Position numbers and translations under genes: made by a program
Notes under the pieces: model-generated
The model's database searches: none
What the model was told of the DNA's origin: nothing
What the model saw: only the letters and a program-made list of their open reading frames with translations
Assembly (NCBI RefSeq): GCF_000463115.2
Contig: NZ_AWFX01000042.1
Location: 114,456 to 178,455, forward strand
Source: Franconibacter helveticus LMG 23732
GTDB taxonomy: Bacteria > Pseudomonadota > Gammaproteobacteria > Enterobacterales > Enterobacteriaceae
Direction: 5' to 3'
DNA length: 64,000 bases
Shown here: positions 43,603-53,468 of the stretch, piece after piece
Layout: each line of letters opens with the position of its first letter
Position numbering within the stretch: position 1 is the stretch's first letter

Positions 43603-44247
43603 TCAGAGCAGGGTAATAACCTGTTCGGCGTCAAGACGGGATTTCGGCAGCGCGGCGTTGAAGTCGGCTTCGCTGTGATAGCCCACCGTCGCCATGACAA
43701 CGCTTTTCAGCCCTTTGTCCGTCAGCGCCAGCGCCTCGTCCATTTTTTCCGGCGAAAAGCCTTCTATCGGCGTGGCGTCAAGCCCAAGGCTTGCGGCGCC
43801 GAGCAGGAAGAAACCAAGCGAAATATAAGCCTGGCGCGCCATCCACGCCTGCTGGTCTTCCACCGATGCGCTGTTCAGGTCGACAAAATAGCGGCGGCCC
43901 TTGTCCTGGCCCTGACGCATCTCTTCGCTGATAAACCGTCCATCCTGCTGCTCTTTATCAAGCAGAGCCTGCAAGTGTTCATCGGTAATGCGCTCATGAA
44001 TGGCGAAGACCACCACCATCGCCGCTTTCTCGATTTTCCCGGCGTTGGCTTCCGCTACGGCAGGCAGCAGGCGGGCTTTCCCTTCATCACTGGTCACGGC
44101 GAAAAAGTGCCAGGGCTGGGAGTTGACGGAAGAGGGGCTGTAGCGCAGTACGTCAAGCAGTTGCTGCTGCTGTTCGGCAGTGAGCTTGCGCGTTTCGTCA
44201 TAGGCTTTGCTGGTAAAGCGGGTGCGGATGATTTCATCTAGCGTCAT
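43603..44247 (-). CDS. NfsB-like NAD(P)H nitroreductase
   Basis: A 214-residue FMN-dependent nitroreductase related to NfsB: RYSPSSVNSQPWHFFAVTS, DGRF, SLGFFLLGAASLGLDATPIEGF and LPKSRL. Divergent enough from NfsB (for example in the 65-110 stretch) to be a paralogue. It would reduce nitroaromatics, quinones or flavins in the cytoplasm. ATG at 44247 is the family's usual start; an upstream in-frame start at 44337 has no support. Confidence 0.88.
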   Translation of the reverse strand: MTLDEIIRTRFTSKAYDETRKLTAEQQQQLLDVLRYSPSSVNSQPWHFFAVTSDEGKARLLPAVAEANAGKIEKAAMVVVFAIHERITDEHLQALLDKEQQDGRFISEEMRQGQDKGRRYFVDLNSASVEDQQAWMARQAYISLGFFLLGAASLGLDATPIEGFSPEKMDEALALTDKGLKSVVMATVGYHSEADFNAALPKSRLDAEQVITLL

Positions 44248-44425
44248 TTTCTGTTCCCGGTTAATGGGCGGCCTGTCCACAAGCCGCTTGTAAAATAGAC
44301 CGTGCAAGCCTACCCGATTTTTACAGCGCGATGCCATACGGTTTCAGGATGGCGGCGGCAAGCCGCAATAAATGTGAAAAGAAGGGGGCAGGCAAGCGCG
44401 CCTGCTGGCATATTCAACCCCGGGC

Positions 44426-45322
44426 TTACGCGGTTTCCCAGGAGTCAAGCACCGGCAACAGCGCGCGCAGCGCCTCCTGCTCCTGCGCTGGCAGCATTTT
44501 CAACGGCGCGGGCAGCGGCGGCTCGTCAAGCAGGCCAGAGAGTACCGCCAGGGCGGCGATCACCCGCAGGCTGCCGTGGCGACTGAAGAGCGCCCACAGC
44601 GGCGCCAGGCTTTCAAAAAATGCAGCGCTTTGCGCCGAGGCTTCCTGCGCATGGCGCATAAGGCGCAGCGCCAGGCGCGGATACAACCCGCCCACTACGG
44701 AATACCAGAGATCGCAGCCTGCGCTCATGCCAGCCTGTGCGAACATATCGCCGCTCACGCCGAGCTTCACGCTTTGCGGCAGCGCGGCGCGCAGGGCGGC
44801 TACCCGTTCGCGGCCATCCGGCGCGGCAAGCGGCGCGCCGGGCAGCTTGATTGAGCCGATCGCAGGCAGCGCGGCGAGGCGCGAATAAAGCGCGTCGGTG
44901 AACGTAAAATGGGTGGTGGCGGCGTTATCGTAAACGCACAGCGGCACATCGCTGTTTTGCGCAACCGTCTGGTAAAGGCTGAACACTTCATCTTGCGTCA
45001 GCGGCTGGTAAGAAACCGGCGCCAGCAGCAGGGCGCTGACTCCGGCCTGCTGCGCCCCTTCAGCCAGCGTCAGCACGTCGCGGGTGCGCACGGCGCCCAC
45101 GCTTACCATCACCGGCACGCCTGCGGCATGTTCTACCGCGAGCCTTGTCAGGCGCAGCCGCTCATCCAGCGTCAGGTAGGCATAATTGCCTGTCGAGCCC
45201 AGCGCGCCAATGCTTTGCACCCCGGCCTCAGCCAGACGCGTCACCAGCCTGATAAAACCTTGCTCATCGGGACGCTCGCCCCGCATCGGCGTTAAAGGAA
45301 AAGCGCTTAAACCTGAAAACAT
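44426..45322 (-). CDS. Dihydrodipicolinate synthase-family lyase/aldolase
   Basis: A 298-residue DHDPS/NAL-family TIM barrel. The Schiff-base Lys is Lys159 in IGSIKLPG, the catalytic Tyr is Tyr131 in LCVYDNA, and the substrate-carboxylate loop reads GSTGN (42-46) in place of DapA's GTTGE. So it is not DapA but a catabolic pyruvate-dependent aldolase or dehydratase. ATG at 45322. It is a single gene with no sugar or amino-acid partner nearby. Confidence 0.84.
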   Translation of the reverse strand: MFSGLSAFPLTPMRGERPDEQGFIRLVTRLAEAGVQSIGALGSTGNYAYLTLDERLRLTRLAVEHAAGVPVMVSVGAVRTRDVLTLAEGAQQAGVSALLLAPVSYQPLTQDEVFSLYQTVAQNSDVPLCVYDNAATTHFTFTDALYSRLAALPAIGSIKLPGAPLAAPDGRERVAALRAALPQSVKLGVSGDMFAQAGMSAGCDLWYSVVGGLYPRLALRLMRHAQEASAQSAAFFESLAPLWALFSRHGSLRVIAALAVLSGLLDEPPLPAPLKMLPAQEQEALRALLPVLDSWETA

Positions 45323-45435
45323 GCTGACCCCCCTGAAAATGGTGAACAACGCAGTAATGACTGTTTTTTTCTGCCAGTGCCAATAACATAGCGGCTCGCA
45401 TGGCGCTAAGAAACACCCAAACTGAGGGCAGACAA

Positions 45436-45984
45436 GTGAAAATTAATGTGGTAGGCACCAGCGGCAGCGGCAAAAGCACCTTCGCGCGCCGTCTGGCGCA
45501 ACAGCTTTCGCTGCCTTATATCCAGCTGGATGCGCTTTACTGGCGGGCGAACTGGCAGGGCACGCCGGATGACGAGTTTATGGAAAAGATCCGCAAGCAA
45601 CTGGCTTCCCATCCTCATGGATGGGTGCTGGACGGCAATTACAACCGTACAAAACCAGTGAAATGGCAGGAGGTTGAGTGCGTTATCTGGCTTGATTATT
45701 CCTTCACGCGCACCCTGAGCCAGGCCATACGCCGCGCTTTTACGCGCGCCTGGCATAAAAGCGAGCTGTGGCCGGGGACCGGCAACCGCGAAAGCTTTCG
45801 GCAAAGCTTTTTCAGCCGCGACTCCATTCTGCTGTGGACGCTGAAAACCTGGCGCAGCAACCGGATCCGCTACCTCGCCGACATGCAAAACCCGGCATGG
45901 CGCCATATCCGGTTTGTGCATCTGCGCTCCCCTGCGCAGAGCGAGGCGTTTTTGCAAAGCCTCAGCGAAAAACAGGCGTTATAA
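45436..45984 (+). CDS. Small P-loop kinase-like protein (FlaR/AAA_17 type)
   Basis: A 182-residue adenylate-kinase-like protein. The P-loop GTSGSGKSTFARRLA begins at residue 7. LDALYWRANWQGTPDDEF and VLDGNYNR follow, typical of the topology-modulation/FlaR-like group. GTG at 45436 is chosen because GAGGG sits eight bases upstream and the family starts MKI; an ATG at 45400 is the alternative. Probably a nucleotide or small-molecule kinase of unknown substrate. Its stop is six bases from the convergent basS stop. Confidence 0.82.
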   Translation: MKINVVGTSGSGKSTFARRLAQQLSLPYIQLDALYWRANWQGTPDDEFMEKIRKQLASHPHGWVLDGNYNRTKPVKWQEVECVIWLDYSFTRTLSQAIRRAFTRAWHKSELWPGTGNRESFRQSFFSRDSILLWTLKTWRSNRIRYLADMQNPAWRHIRFVHLRSPAQSEAFLQSLSEKQAL

Positions 45985-45990
45985 CGCGCT

Positions 45991-47073
45991 TTAGTGCTCG
46001 TCAGAAAACCGCACCGTGGCGCGGCTTCCCGGCTCCGGCGTGCGGTTTTCGAGAATAAATTCGCCCTTGTGCAGCTGAACAATGCGACTCACGATATTCA
46101 GCCCAAGACCGATGCCGCCGTAGCGGCGGTCCATGCGCACAAAGGCTTTGCTCAGCTCGCCGATTTTGCTTTCGTCCACGCCTGGCCCTTCGTCTTCAAC
46201 CGTAAGCGCAGCCGCAGGGTGCGCCGCCACGCTGACGGTTATCACGCTGCCTGCCGGGCTGTAGCGGTGGGCGTTTTCCACCAGGTTTCGCAGCAATACC
46301 TGCAAAAGGGTGGTGTCGCCGCGTACGTGGACCTCCTCGGGTAGCCGCAGGCGCAGCGTTTGATCGCGCTGGGCCAGCATCATGCGCAGTTCGTTTTCCG
46401 TCGCCAGCACGACATTTTCAATCAGCGAGACATCCTGATAGTTGCCGGATGTGAAAGATTGCCCGGCGCGCGCCAGTTGCAGCAGTTGCACCACGCTGCT
46501 GGTCATCTGGTCAAGGCGGGAGATGAGCGGTTGTACCTGGACATGGCTGTTGCGCTCTAGTAATTCAAGATGCAGGCGCAGCCCGGCCAGCGGCGTGCGC
46601 AGCTCGTGCGCCACGTCGGCGGTGAAAAGCCTTTCGCGCTCAAGGCTCGCGGTCAGGCGGGAGAGCAACTGATTAATGGCGTGGGTAACCGCGTCTATCT
46701 CCTGCACGGAACTGTGGTACTGAATTGGCTCGAGGTTATCTTCGGTGCGGTGCTCAAGGTGGTTTTGCAGCTTGCGAAGCGGGCGGGTTATCCACTTTAC
46801 CGCCTGTAAACAGAGCACCAGCGCCAGCCCGATAATCACCAGGCTCGGCACCGCCAGGCTCGCTATCGCCTCGCGGATCTCCCGCTCAATATGCCGGTGG
46901 TTGTTATGGCTGTGCATGGCGGCATCCACCAGCAGCTGGATTTGCTCTTTGCTTTCATGCCACAGCCACAGCACGCTGATGGCCTGGCAAAAGAAGAGAA
47001 TCAGGCCGATGGCTAACAGCAGGCGAAAGCTCAGGCTTTTGCTGTTGCGGCTAAGGCGTTTGCGCAGCGTCAT
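45991..47073 (-). CDS. basS: Sensor histidine kinase BasS (PmrB)
   Basis: A 360-residue sensor kinase. TM1 about 15-37, a short periplasmic loop of about 32 residues containing Glu pairs (IEREIREAI) of the kind that sense Fe3+ in PmrB, TM2 about 72-92, HAMP, then the H-box with His156 ([22 protein letters not shown]). N-box [11 protein letters not shown] and G-boxes VEDEGPGV and [10 protein letters not shown] follow. It phosphorylates BasR in response to iron, acid or cationic peptides. Its ATG overlaps the basR stop by four bases. Confidence 0.93.
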   Translation of the reverse strand: MTLRKRLSRNSKSLSFRLLLAIGLILFFCQAISVLWLWHESKEQIQLLVDAAMHSHNNHRHIEREIREAIASLAVPSLVIIGLALVLCLQAVKWITRPLRKLQNHLEHRTEDNLEPIQYHSSVQEIDAVTHAINQLLSRLTASLERERLFTADVAHELRTPLAGLRLHLELLERNSHVQVQPLISRLDQMTSSVVQLLQLARAGQSFTSGNYQDVSLIENVVLATENELRMMLAQRDQTLRLRLPEEVHVRGDTTLLQVLLRNLVENAHRYSPAGSVITVSVAAHPAAALTVEDEGPGVDESKIGELSKAFVRMDRRYGGIGLGLNIVSRIVQLHKGEFILENRTPEPGSRATVRFSDEH

Positions 47074-47744
47074 TCGGGCGCGTCGTCCGTTTTGGTCAGG
47101 GTGTAGCCAAAGCCGCGCACGGTGCGAATGGCGGATTTGCCGATTTTGTCCCGCAGGTTATGGATATGCACTTCCAGGGTGTTGGTGGAAGGCTCCGTCT
47201 CCCAGTTATAGATATCCTGATAAAGCATTTCGCGGTGTACCGGCTGGCCCGCTTTCAGCATCAGCCTTGAGAGAATGGCGTACTCCTTGGGCGTTAACTC
47301 CAGCGGTTCTCCCGCAAGGCGGATCTGGCGATGGGCCATATCCAGCGCCAGCTCGCCCACCTGCAACTGGTTATCCGCCTGGTTGAGATGGCGGCGAATA
47401 ATGGCGCGAATGCGCGCCAGCAGTTCATCAAGCGCGAAAGGCTTGACGAGATAGTCATCCGCGCCCGCATCAAGCCCGGCAATGCGTTCGCTGACCGTAT
47501 CGCGGGCGGTCAGGATAAGCACCGGCTGGCGGTTTTTTTCTCGCCGCAGCCGCGTCAAAAAATGCAGCCCGTCTTCATCCGGCAGGCCGAGATCTAACAC
47601 AATCAGGCTGTATAACCCGCAGGCCAGGTGCGCCTGCGCGGCTTTGGCGGAAGTGACGCCGTCACAAACATAGCCTTCGCCTTCCAGCGCCAGCAGGAGG
47701 CCCTCCAGTAGCAGGGCGTCGTCTTCCACAACTAAAATTTTCAT
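47070..47744 (-). CDS. basR: Response regulator BasR (PmrA)
   Basis: A 224-residue OmpR-family regulator. The receiver has the acidic pair VVEDDALL and the phospho-Asp in [11 protein letters not shown], near residue 51. The winged helix carries [32 protein letters not shown] and [15 protein letters not shown], very close to E. coli BasR. The ATG at 47744 overlaps the eptA stop by one base (TAATG). It activates lipid A modification genes. Confidence 0.95.
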   Translation of the reverse strand: MKILVVEDDALLLEGLLLALEGEGYVCDGVTSAKAAQAHLACGLYSLIVLDLGLPDEDGLHFLTRLRREKNRQPVLILTARDTVSERIAGLDAGADDYLVKPFALDELLARIRAIIRRHLNQADNQLQVGELALDMAHRQIRLAGEPLELTPKEYAILSRLMLKAGQPVHREMLYQDIYNWETEPSTNTLEVHIHNLRDKIGKSAIRTVRGFGYTLTKTDDAPE

Positions 47745-49381
47745 TACGTTTTGCTCCGGCATGCCGTGAGGATGTCATCGCCCGGTTTGTATTCGCGGGT
47801 CTGCGTGCCGGTTATGCCAAGCACGGTGGAGAAAAGATTATCCTGAGAAAAAGGGTTCGATGCCGCGAGATGGGTCAGACATCCCGCATCCACACCGTAC
47901 CGCTGTTGATATTCCGGCGATAACCATAACAGCATCGGCACATGTTTTTGCTGCTCCGGGGCGATGGCGTAAGGCAGCCCGTGAAGATACTCGCCGTTTT
48001 CCCCCAGCGACTCGCCGTGATCGGAGAGATAAACCAGGCTGGTGGTAAATTTATCCTGGTGCGCCTTCAGCATGGTAATCGCTTTATCGACAATATAGTC
48101 CACGTATAACAGCGTGTTGTCGTAGGTGTTAATCAACTGCTGCTGTGAACAGCTCTGGATTTCATTCGTCTCGCAGGTGGGCGTAAAGATCCGAAACTGC
48201 GGCGGATAACGGTGATAGTAGGTCGGGCCGTGGCTGCCAATGGTATGCAGCACGATGATGCCGTTGCCCCTGAGCTTCTGAATGTACTCCTCAAGCCCGT
48301 GAAAGAGCACCTCATCGTAACATTCGCCCTCCTGGCACATGCCCGGCAGATTGAGCGCGGTCATGTCCTGGTGCGGCACCCGGTCGCAGGCGCCTTTGCA
48401 GCCGCCGTCGTTTTCATTCCACAGCACCTGCAAGCCCGCACGCTGCAAAATATCCAGCAACCCTTCCTGGTGGCTCGCCAGCGCCTCGTCGTAATGCGAA
48501 CGTGGCATATTGGAAAACATGCAGGGCACGGAAACCGCCGTTGCGGTGCCGCAGGAGGCAGTGTGCGGGAACCAGATAACCTCATCTTTCGCAAGCTTCG
48601 GGTTGGTCTGGCGGCCATAGCCTTCCAGCGAGAAGTTATCCGCGCGCGACGTTTCGCCGACGATCAAAATGGTGAGGTTTGGCTTGCCGGTCTGATGGCT
48701 GGCAAGCAAATGGGCATCTTCGCCGATACGCACCAGCGGCAGGTTCGCCAGCCTGTGGTGGGAATAATAAGACCAGCCTGCCGCGATGCTGCTGGAGGGG
48801 CTTAAGGTTTTCACCAGCTCCCGGTTATTGCGAAACAGCGAAGCGTAATCTTTATAAAACAGCAGCGCCACGATGACGATAGCCGCGCAACAGCCCAGCA
48901 TGCTGACAAGACGCCACAGCACGCCTTTCCAGCGCGAAGCGGCCGGACGAATGCGGATCCAGAACATCACCGCCACGGCGCCTGCGCCGGTCAGCAGCAG
49001 CGTCAGCGCCAGCTCGGGCGTGAGCAGAGCGAAACTTTCCGCGCCAGTGGTATCCAGAATATTGGCTATCATGTTGCGGTCCATGATGATGCCGTAGTTC
49101 ATGATGAAATACTGCACCGACGCCGAAACAAGAATAAACACGGCGAGAACCACCCGTGACAGCCGGAAGAAAGAGGCTATCGTCGTCACAATAAAGATGA
49201 CGCTAAAGGCCACGACCGGCATGGAAAGCAACACCAGCGCTTCGTGAACCGTGACGATCGGCATCGCTTTCAGCACCTGGCGGTAGAATGCGATGTTCAG
49301 AAAAAGTGAGATATAAAGCGAAAAAATCGCCAGAAAAGCGAGCCGACCGAGCGTCGGTCTTTTTTCATTCAGCAGTGGCAT
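47744..49381 (-). CDS. eptA: Lipid A phosphoethanolamine transferase EptA (PmrC)
   Basis: A 545-residue inner-membrane enzyme: five membrane helices in the first 175 residues, then a periplasmic sulfatase-fold domain. The catalytic nucleophile is Thr244 in [12 protein letters not shown]. Zn-site residues are seen in [29 protein letters not shown] and YLHGLPYA. It transfers phosphoethanolamine from phosphatidylethanolamine to lipid A, lowering polymyxin binding. ATG at 49381 gives the family length. First gene of eptA-basR-basS, preceded by a PmrA box. Confidence 0.95.
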   Translation of the reverse strand: MPLLNEKRPTLGRLAFLAIFSLYISLFLNIAFYRQVLKAMPIVTVHEALVLLSMPVVAFSVIFIVTTIASFFRLSRVVLAVFILVSASVQYFIMNYGIIMDRNMIANILDTTGAESFALLTPELALTLLLTGAGAVAVMFWIRIRPAASRWKGVLWRLVSMLGCCAAIVIVALLFYKDYASLFRNNRELVKTLSPSSSIAAGWSYYSHHRLANLPLVRIGEDAHLLASHQTGKPNLTILIVGETSRADNFSLEGYGRQTNPKLAKDEVIWFPHTASCGTATAVSVPCMFSNMPRSHYDEALASHQEGLLDILQRAGLQVLWNENDGGCKGACDRVPHQDMTALNLPGMCQEGECYDEVLFHGLEEYIQKLRGNGIIVLHTIGSHGPTYYHRYPPQFRIFTPTCETNEIQSCSQQQLINTYDNTLLYVDYIVDKAITMLKAHQDKFTTSLVYLSDHGESLGENGEYLHGLPYAIAPEQQKHVPMLLWLSPEYQQRYGVDAGCLTHLAASNPFSQDNLFSTVLGITGTQTREYKPGDDILTACRSKT

Positions 49382-49427
49382 AGCGCAGGCCTGATAACAA
49401 TTAAGGCGCCCAGAGTGCCAGAGCAAA

Positions 49428-49444
49428 ATTAGGAAAACCTTAAG
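49428..49444 (-). promoter_or_regulatory. PmrA (BasR) box upstream of eptA
   Basis: On the minus strand CTTAAG-GTTTT-CCTAAT, matching the PmrA half-site pair CTTAA(G/T)-N5-CTTAA(G/T). A possible -10 (TTAATT) lies 23 bases downstream. This shows that the operon is autoregulated through BasR. Confidence 0.85.
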
Positions 49445-49500
49445 CGGTTACCGCCAGGCGGCGTCAGCTTCTACACTTATCTGAAACTGAGGAGGTGACA

Positions 49501-50118
49501 ATGCTTACGCTCTATGGTGTGCCAGGATTCGGGTCGGCTATCAGCGAAGTGATGTTGGCGATGACCCGCGAGCCTTACGATTTTGTTAATGTCGAGGGCT
49601 TTGACCAGCCCGGTCCGCAGCAGGAAAAGCTTATCGCCATCAACCCGCTTTGCCAGGTGCCGACGCTGGTGCTGGAAGATGAGAGCATCATGACCGAAAG
49701 CGCCGCCATTGCGCTAATGCTGCTTGACCGTCATCCCCAGTTCGCCCCCCGGCCCGGCACGCCTGCCCGCGACAGGTTCTGGCGGCTGCTGGTCTGGCTG
49801 GTGGCGAACGTATATCCCACCTTTACGCTCGCCGACTACCCGGAACGCCTGGTGGACGAACAGCAGGCGCAACTTAAGGCGAACGCGCAACGGCTGCGCA
49901 AAACGTACTACCAGTGGCTTGAGCAGGAGCTGGGCGAAGGGCCTTATACTTTCGGCGAAGAGATAACCCTGCTGGATGCCTACTGGCCGGTGCTGCGCTG
50001 CTGGGGGCCAGGGCGAGAATGGTTCGCCGCCAATACGCCGAAACTTAACGCCATGGCGGATAACGTATGCGGGCGCGTGGAGCTGGAAACGGTGCTGAAG
50101 GCCAACAAGCTCTTGTAA
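49501..50118 (+). CDS. yncG: YncG, glutathione S-transferase-like protein
   Basis: A 205-residue GST-family protein the same length as E. coli YncG and similar throughout: YGVPGFGSAISEVML, INPLCQVPTLVLED with the cis-Pro, IMTESAAIALMLLDR, LLVWLVANVYPTFT and CWGPGREWF. Glutathione conjugation or a related thiol reaction is assumed; the substrate is unknown. GGAGG at 49491-49495 before the ATG at 49501. Confidence 0.93.
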   Translation: MLTLYGVPGFGSAISEVMLAMTREPYDFVNVEGFDQPGPQQEKLIAINPLCQVPTLVLEDESIMTESAAIALMLLDRHPQFAPRPGTPARDRFWRLLVWLVANVYPTFTLADYPERLVDEQQAQLKANAQRLRKTYYQWLEQELGEGPYTFGEEITLLDAYWPVLRCWGPGREWFAANTPKLNAMADNVCGRVELETVLKANKLL

Positions 50119-50172
50119 ATCAAGGCGGGATAACGCAGGCTGAACCTCCCGTTTATGAGTAAGGAGCAAACC

Positions 50173-50403
50173 ATGCCGCACGTTGACGTAAAATTTTTTC
50201 CGCGCGGATTAACCGAAGAGGCGCAGCAGGCGCTGGCCGACGAGCTGAGCGACGTTATCGTTAAGCATCTGCAAAGCAAAGCGAGTTCCGTTTCCGTGGC
50301 GCTGGAAGAAGTCGAGCCGGACAACTGGAAAGCGCAGGTGTGGGACAAAGAGATTGCCCCGAATCTGGATAAACTCGCCAAAAAACCGGGTTACAGTATG
50401 TGA
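50173..50403 (+). CDS. pptA: 4-oxalocrotonate tautomerase family PptA
   Basis: A 76-residue tautomerase starting M-P-H-V-D, with the catalytic N-terminal Pro next to the Met that is removed. Matches E. coli PptA (YdcE), including the KKPGYSM end. The family interconverts enol and keto forms of phenylpyruvate-type substrates. ATG at 50173 follows AAGGAG. A longer upstream start would bury Pro1 and is rejected. Confidence 0.92.
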   Translation: MPHVDVKFFPRGLTEEAQQALADELSDVIVKHLQSKASSVSVALEEVEPDNWKAQVWDKEIAPNLDKLAKKPGYSM

Positions 50404-50478
50404 TCCGCAAGAGGCAGGCGGGTATTCATCAGGGTGAGGATTGTCCTTTTGACTATGCGACTGCCTTCTGCTGTGGCA

Positions 50479-50507
50479 TCCTTTGTGGTCTCTGCGACCA
50501 CAAAGGA
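50479..50507. promoter_or_regulatory. Perfect palindrome covering the norR ribosome binding site
   Basis: Twelve-base arms TCCTTTGTGGTC (50479-50490) and GACCACAAAGGA (50496-50507), five-base spacer. The right arm includes AAAGGAG, the norR Shine-Dalgarno, eight bases before the ATG at 50516. As RNA it would hide the ribosome binding site; as DNA it could be an operator with GT...AC symmetry as used by NorR. Confidence 0.7.
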
Positions 50508-50515
50508 GCACCTTC

Positions 50516-52036
50516 ATGAGCCTCTCGGTCAACCTTCTCGCCACTATCGCCATTGAGCTGCAAAGCGGCATCAGCCATCAGGACCGCTTCCAGCGGCTTA
50601 TCACCACGCTTCGCCAGGTACTGCGCTGCGACGCCTCAGCGCTGCTGCGCTATGAGCAGGGAGCGTTTCGTCCGCTGGCCACCGACGGCCTGTCGCCGGA
50701 TGTGCCCGGCCGGCGCTTCGCCATTGCTGAACATCCGCGGCTGGAAGCCATCGCCCGCGCGGGCGACATTGTCCGCTTTCCGGCGGACAGCGCCTTGCCG
50801 GACCCGTACGACGGGCTTATCCCGGGCCACGAGCAGTTAAAAGTCCACGCCTGCGTCGGCCTGCCGCTTTTTGCCGGGCAGACGCTGATTGGCGCGCTGA
50901 CCCTCGACGGCATGGATCCTTACCAGTTCGATAATTTCAGCGATGAAGAGCTGCGGCTGCTGGCGGTGCTGGCGGCGGGCGCGCTGAATAATGCGTTGTT
51001 GATTGAGCAGCTTGAGCACCAGAGCCCGCTTATCGCGCCGCAGCGCGCGGCCGCAGCCGAAGGCAGCGCAGGTGAGATGATCGGCGAATCGCCGCCGATG
51101 CAGGAGCTAAAGCAGGCGATAGCCATTGTCGCGCCCTCCGATTTAAACGTGCTGATAAGCGGCGAAACCGGCACCGGCAAAGAGCTGGTGGCCCGCGCTA
51201 TACACGAAGGTTCGCCGCGCGCCGCGAATCCGCTGGTCTACCTGAACTGCGCCGCGCTGCCGGAAACGGTGGCGGAAAGCGAACTGTTCGGTCATGTGAA
51301 AGGGGCATTTACCGGGGCCATCAGCAACCGCAGCGGCAAATTTGAAATGGCCGATAACGGCACGCTGTTTCTGGATGAAATTGGCGAGCTTTCGCTGCCG
51401 TTACAGGCCAAGCTGCTGCGCGTCCTGCAATATGGCGATATCCAGCGCGTGGGCGACGATAGCAGCCTGCGGGTGAATGTGCGGGTGCTGGCGGCCACCA
51501 ACCGCGATCTCAAAACCGAAGTGGTGGAAGGGCGTTTTCGCGCCGACCTTTACCATCGCCTGAGCGTCTTTCCGCTGGTGGTGCCGCCGCTGCGCGAGCG
51601 CGCAGAAGATACCGTGCTGCTGGCAGGCTTTTTCTGCGAGCAGTGCCGGGCGCGCCTCGGTCTTTCCCGGCTGGTGTTAAGCCCGGGGGCGATCGCCCAT
51701 TTGCGCGCTTACCGCTGGCCGGGCAATGTGCGCGAGCTGGAGCATGCCATCCATCGCGCCGCTATCTTCGCCCGCGCCGCCCAGGGAACGCCGGAAGTGG
51801 TGCTGGAAGCGCACCACTTCGCGCTGAAAACCGCCGGGCGCGAAACGCCTGTCGCCGCGCCGCCTGCCGGGCCGGTCGCACAGCAAAACCTGCGCGCCGC
51901 TACGGAAGCGTTCCAGCGGCGGCTCATCCGCGAAACGCTTAATCAGCACCATCACAACTGGGCGGCCAGCGCCAGGGCGCTGGAGACTGACGTGGCGAAC
52001 CTGCACCGGCTGGCGAAGCGGCTCGGTTTAAAATAG
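50516..52036 (+). CDS. norR: Nitric oxide-sensing sigma54 activator NorR
   Basis: A 506-residue activator closely matching E. coli NorR. The N-terminal GAF domain keeps all proposed iron ligands at the same numbers: Asp62, Asp99, His111, Cys113 and Asp131. The AAA+ domain has GETGTGKE, the sigma54-contact GAFTGA loop and [10 protein letters not shown] Fis-type helix-turn-helix ends the protein ([30 protein letters not shown]). It would switch on NO detoxification genes, normally the divergent norVW, which are absent here. The stop lies one base from the convergent deaminase stop. Confidence 0.95.
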   Translation: MSLSVNLLATIAIELQSGISHQDRFQRLITTLRQVLRCDASALLRYEQGAFRPLATDGLSPDVPGRRFAIAEHPRLEAIARAGDIVRFPADSALPDPYDGLIPGHEQLKVHACVGLPLFAGQTLIGALTLDGMDPYQFDNFSDEELRLLAVLAAGALNNALLIEQLEHQSPLIAPQRAAAAEGSAGEMIGESPPMQELKQAIAIVAPSDLNVLISGETGTGKELVARAIHEGSPRAANPLVYLNCAALPETVAESELFGHVKGAFTGAISNRSGKFEMADNGTLFLDEIGELSLPLQAKLLRVLQYGDIQRVGDDSSLRVNVRVLAATNRDLKTEVVEGRFRADLYHRLSVFPLVVPPLRERAEDTVLLAGFFCEQCRARLGLSRLVLSPGAIAHLRAYRWPGNVRELEHAIHRAAIFARAAQGTPEVVLEAHHFALKTAGRETPVAAPPAGPVAQQNLRAATEAFQRRLIRETLNQHHHNWAASARALETDVANLHRLAKRLGLK

Positions 52037-52037
52037 C

Positions 52038-53459
52038 TCACCGCACCCCGGCCCGCCGTTGCAGGGTAAAGACCGCCTCCTGCGCCTGACGGCCCAGCGC
52101 CGCGAGGTCGAGGCCGGGGATGCGGTCTTCTTCCACCGCCACGCGTCCCCCCACCAGCAACGCTTTCAGGTATGCGCGACCGCCGCAGGCTACCGGGCCG
52201 ATGGCGATATCGTGCAGGCCGAAATAGCGCGGGTCGTCCAGCCGGTAGAGCGCAATATCCGCCGCCTGGCCGGGGGCGAGCGTGCCCAAACCGGTTAAGC
52301 CGAGCACCTGCGCGCCGCCCGCCGTGCCCCAGCGCACCACCTCTTCAATGGTCGCGGCTGCGCCGCCGCCTTCAAACTCGCCGCCTTCATAGCGCGGCTT
52401 CGCCAGCATTCCTTTGCGTGCACGCTGTAAAAGCCAGGCCGCGTGAGTTTCGCTCTGCATGTCCGCCGCCTCGTTGGAGGCCGCGCCATCCACGCCTATC
52501 GACACTTTCACGCCTGCCGCTTCCAGCGCCGCCAGGTCGGCAATGCCGCTGCCGAGCCGCCCGTTGCTTTGCGGACAGTGGGCGATGCCGCTGCCCGCCG
52601 CGCCGAGCAACTGGATCTCTTCGGGCAATAATTTCACCAGATGGGCGAACCAGACATCTTCGCCAATCCACTCCTGTTCGGCGCAAAATTGCAGCGGCGT
52701 CATGTTGAACTTCGCCCGTGCGGCGTCAAGATAATCCACCGTCTCGCTCAGGTGGCTGTGCAGGCGAATGCCCAGGCTTCGCGCAAGCCTGGCGCTTTCC
52801 CGAAGCTCCTGCGGGGTGGTGGAGTGCAGGGTGGTGGTGGGCGCCATGACCACCTGCCGCCAGGCAAGCGCGCCCGGCTGATGGTATTTCGCGGTGAGGC
52901 GCTCAACATCCGCCATCCAGGCGTCAAATTTTTCCGGGCGCAGGGCGGTAGGTAAATCAGCCTCAAGCCCGCGGGTTTGCGTGGCGCCGCCCCGGCAAAG
53001 TACAAAACGCATGCCGAGCGCTTCAGCTTCTTCAAATAAAATAGCCGCGCCGTCAAACGGCATATCGGGCCAGTAAAGATAATGGTGATCCGCCACCGTG
53101 CCGCAGCCCGAGCGCAGCAGCTCAACCAGCCCAATGCGGGCGGCGATGCGAAACGTCTGCTCGTCAAAAGCGCCGCGAAAACGGTAGGGCGTGGCGGCAA
53201 GCCAGGCGGAAAGGCTCTGGTTCAGCCCCTGCGGCTCGCCTTTGAGCAACGACTGAAACAAGTGATGGTGGGTATTCACCCAGGCGGGATACGCCACGCA
53301 ATCGCGGGCGTCAATAATCTGCTCATCAGGCGCGGGCGCAAGTTCGCCCATTTCACTAATCAACCCGTCGCGCAGTCGAATATCCCGCGCCGCGCTTCGC
53401 GGGGCGTGGCGCTGGCCGGTGAGAATAGCGGCGCAGTTTTTTATCAGTATGGCGCTCAT
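52038..53459 (-). CDS. 8-oxoguanine deaminase-like amidohydrolase
   Basis: A 473-residue amidohydrolase-superfamily enzyme. Metal-site residues are in NTHHHLFQSLL (His64/His66), LHSHLSE and GIAHCPQSN; the catalytic Asp is in SIGVDGAASNEA. This matches the group of Pseudomonas Pa0142 (8-oxoguanine deaminase) and the related hydroxyatrazine-type hydrolases. Co-transcription with an NMT1-type importer, and a possible xanthine riboswitch before it, favour a purine substrate: 8-oxoguanine or guanine to urate or xanthine. Last gene of a four-gene operon, nine bases after the permease. Confidence 0.86.
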   Translation of the reverse strand: MSAILIKNCAAILTGQRHAPRSAARDIRLRDGLISEMGELAPAPDEQIIDARDCVAYPAWVNTHHHLFQSLLKGEPQGLNQSLSAWLAATPYRFRGAFDEQTFRIAARIGLVELLRSGCGTVADHHYLYWPDMPFDGAAILFEEAEALGMRFVLCRGGATQTRGLEADLPTALRPEKFDAWMADVERLTAKYHQPGALAWRQVVMAPTTTLHSTTPQELRESARLARSLGIRLHSHLSETVDYLDAARAKFNMTPLQFCAEQEWIGEDVWFAHLVKLLPEEIQLLGAAGSGIAHCPQSNGRLGSGIADLAALEAAGVKVSIGVDGAASNEAADMQSETHAAWLLQRARKGMLAKPRYEGGEFEGGGAAATIEEVVRWGTAGGAQVLGLTGLGTLAPGQAADIALYRLDDPRYFGLHDIAIGPVACGGRAYLKALLVGGRVAVEEDRIPGLDLAALGRQAQEAVFTLQRRAGVR

Positions 53460-53468
53460 AAAGGTTCC

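Noticed and set aside
52038..53459. Atrazine-type chlorohydrolase identity for the amidohydrolase
   Set aside because: Shares the superfamily motifs, but operon context and overall pattern fit the 8-oxoguanine deaminase group better.
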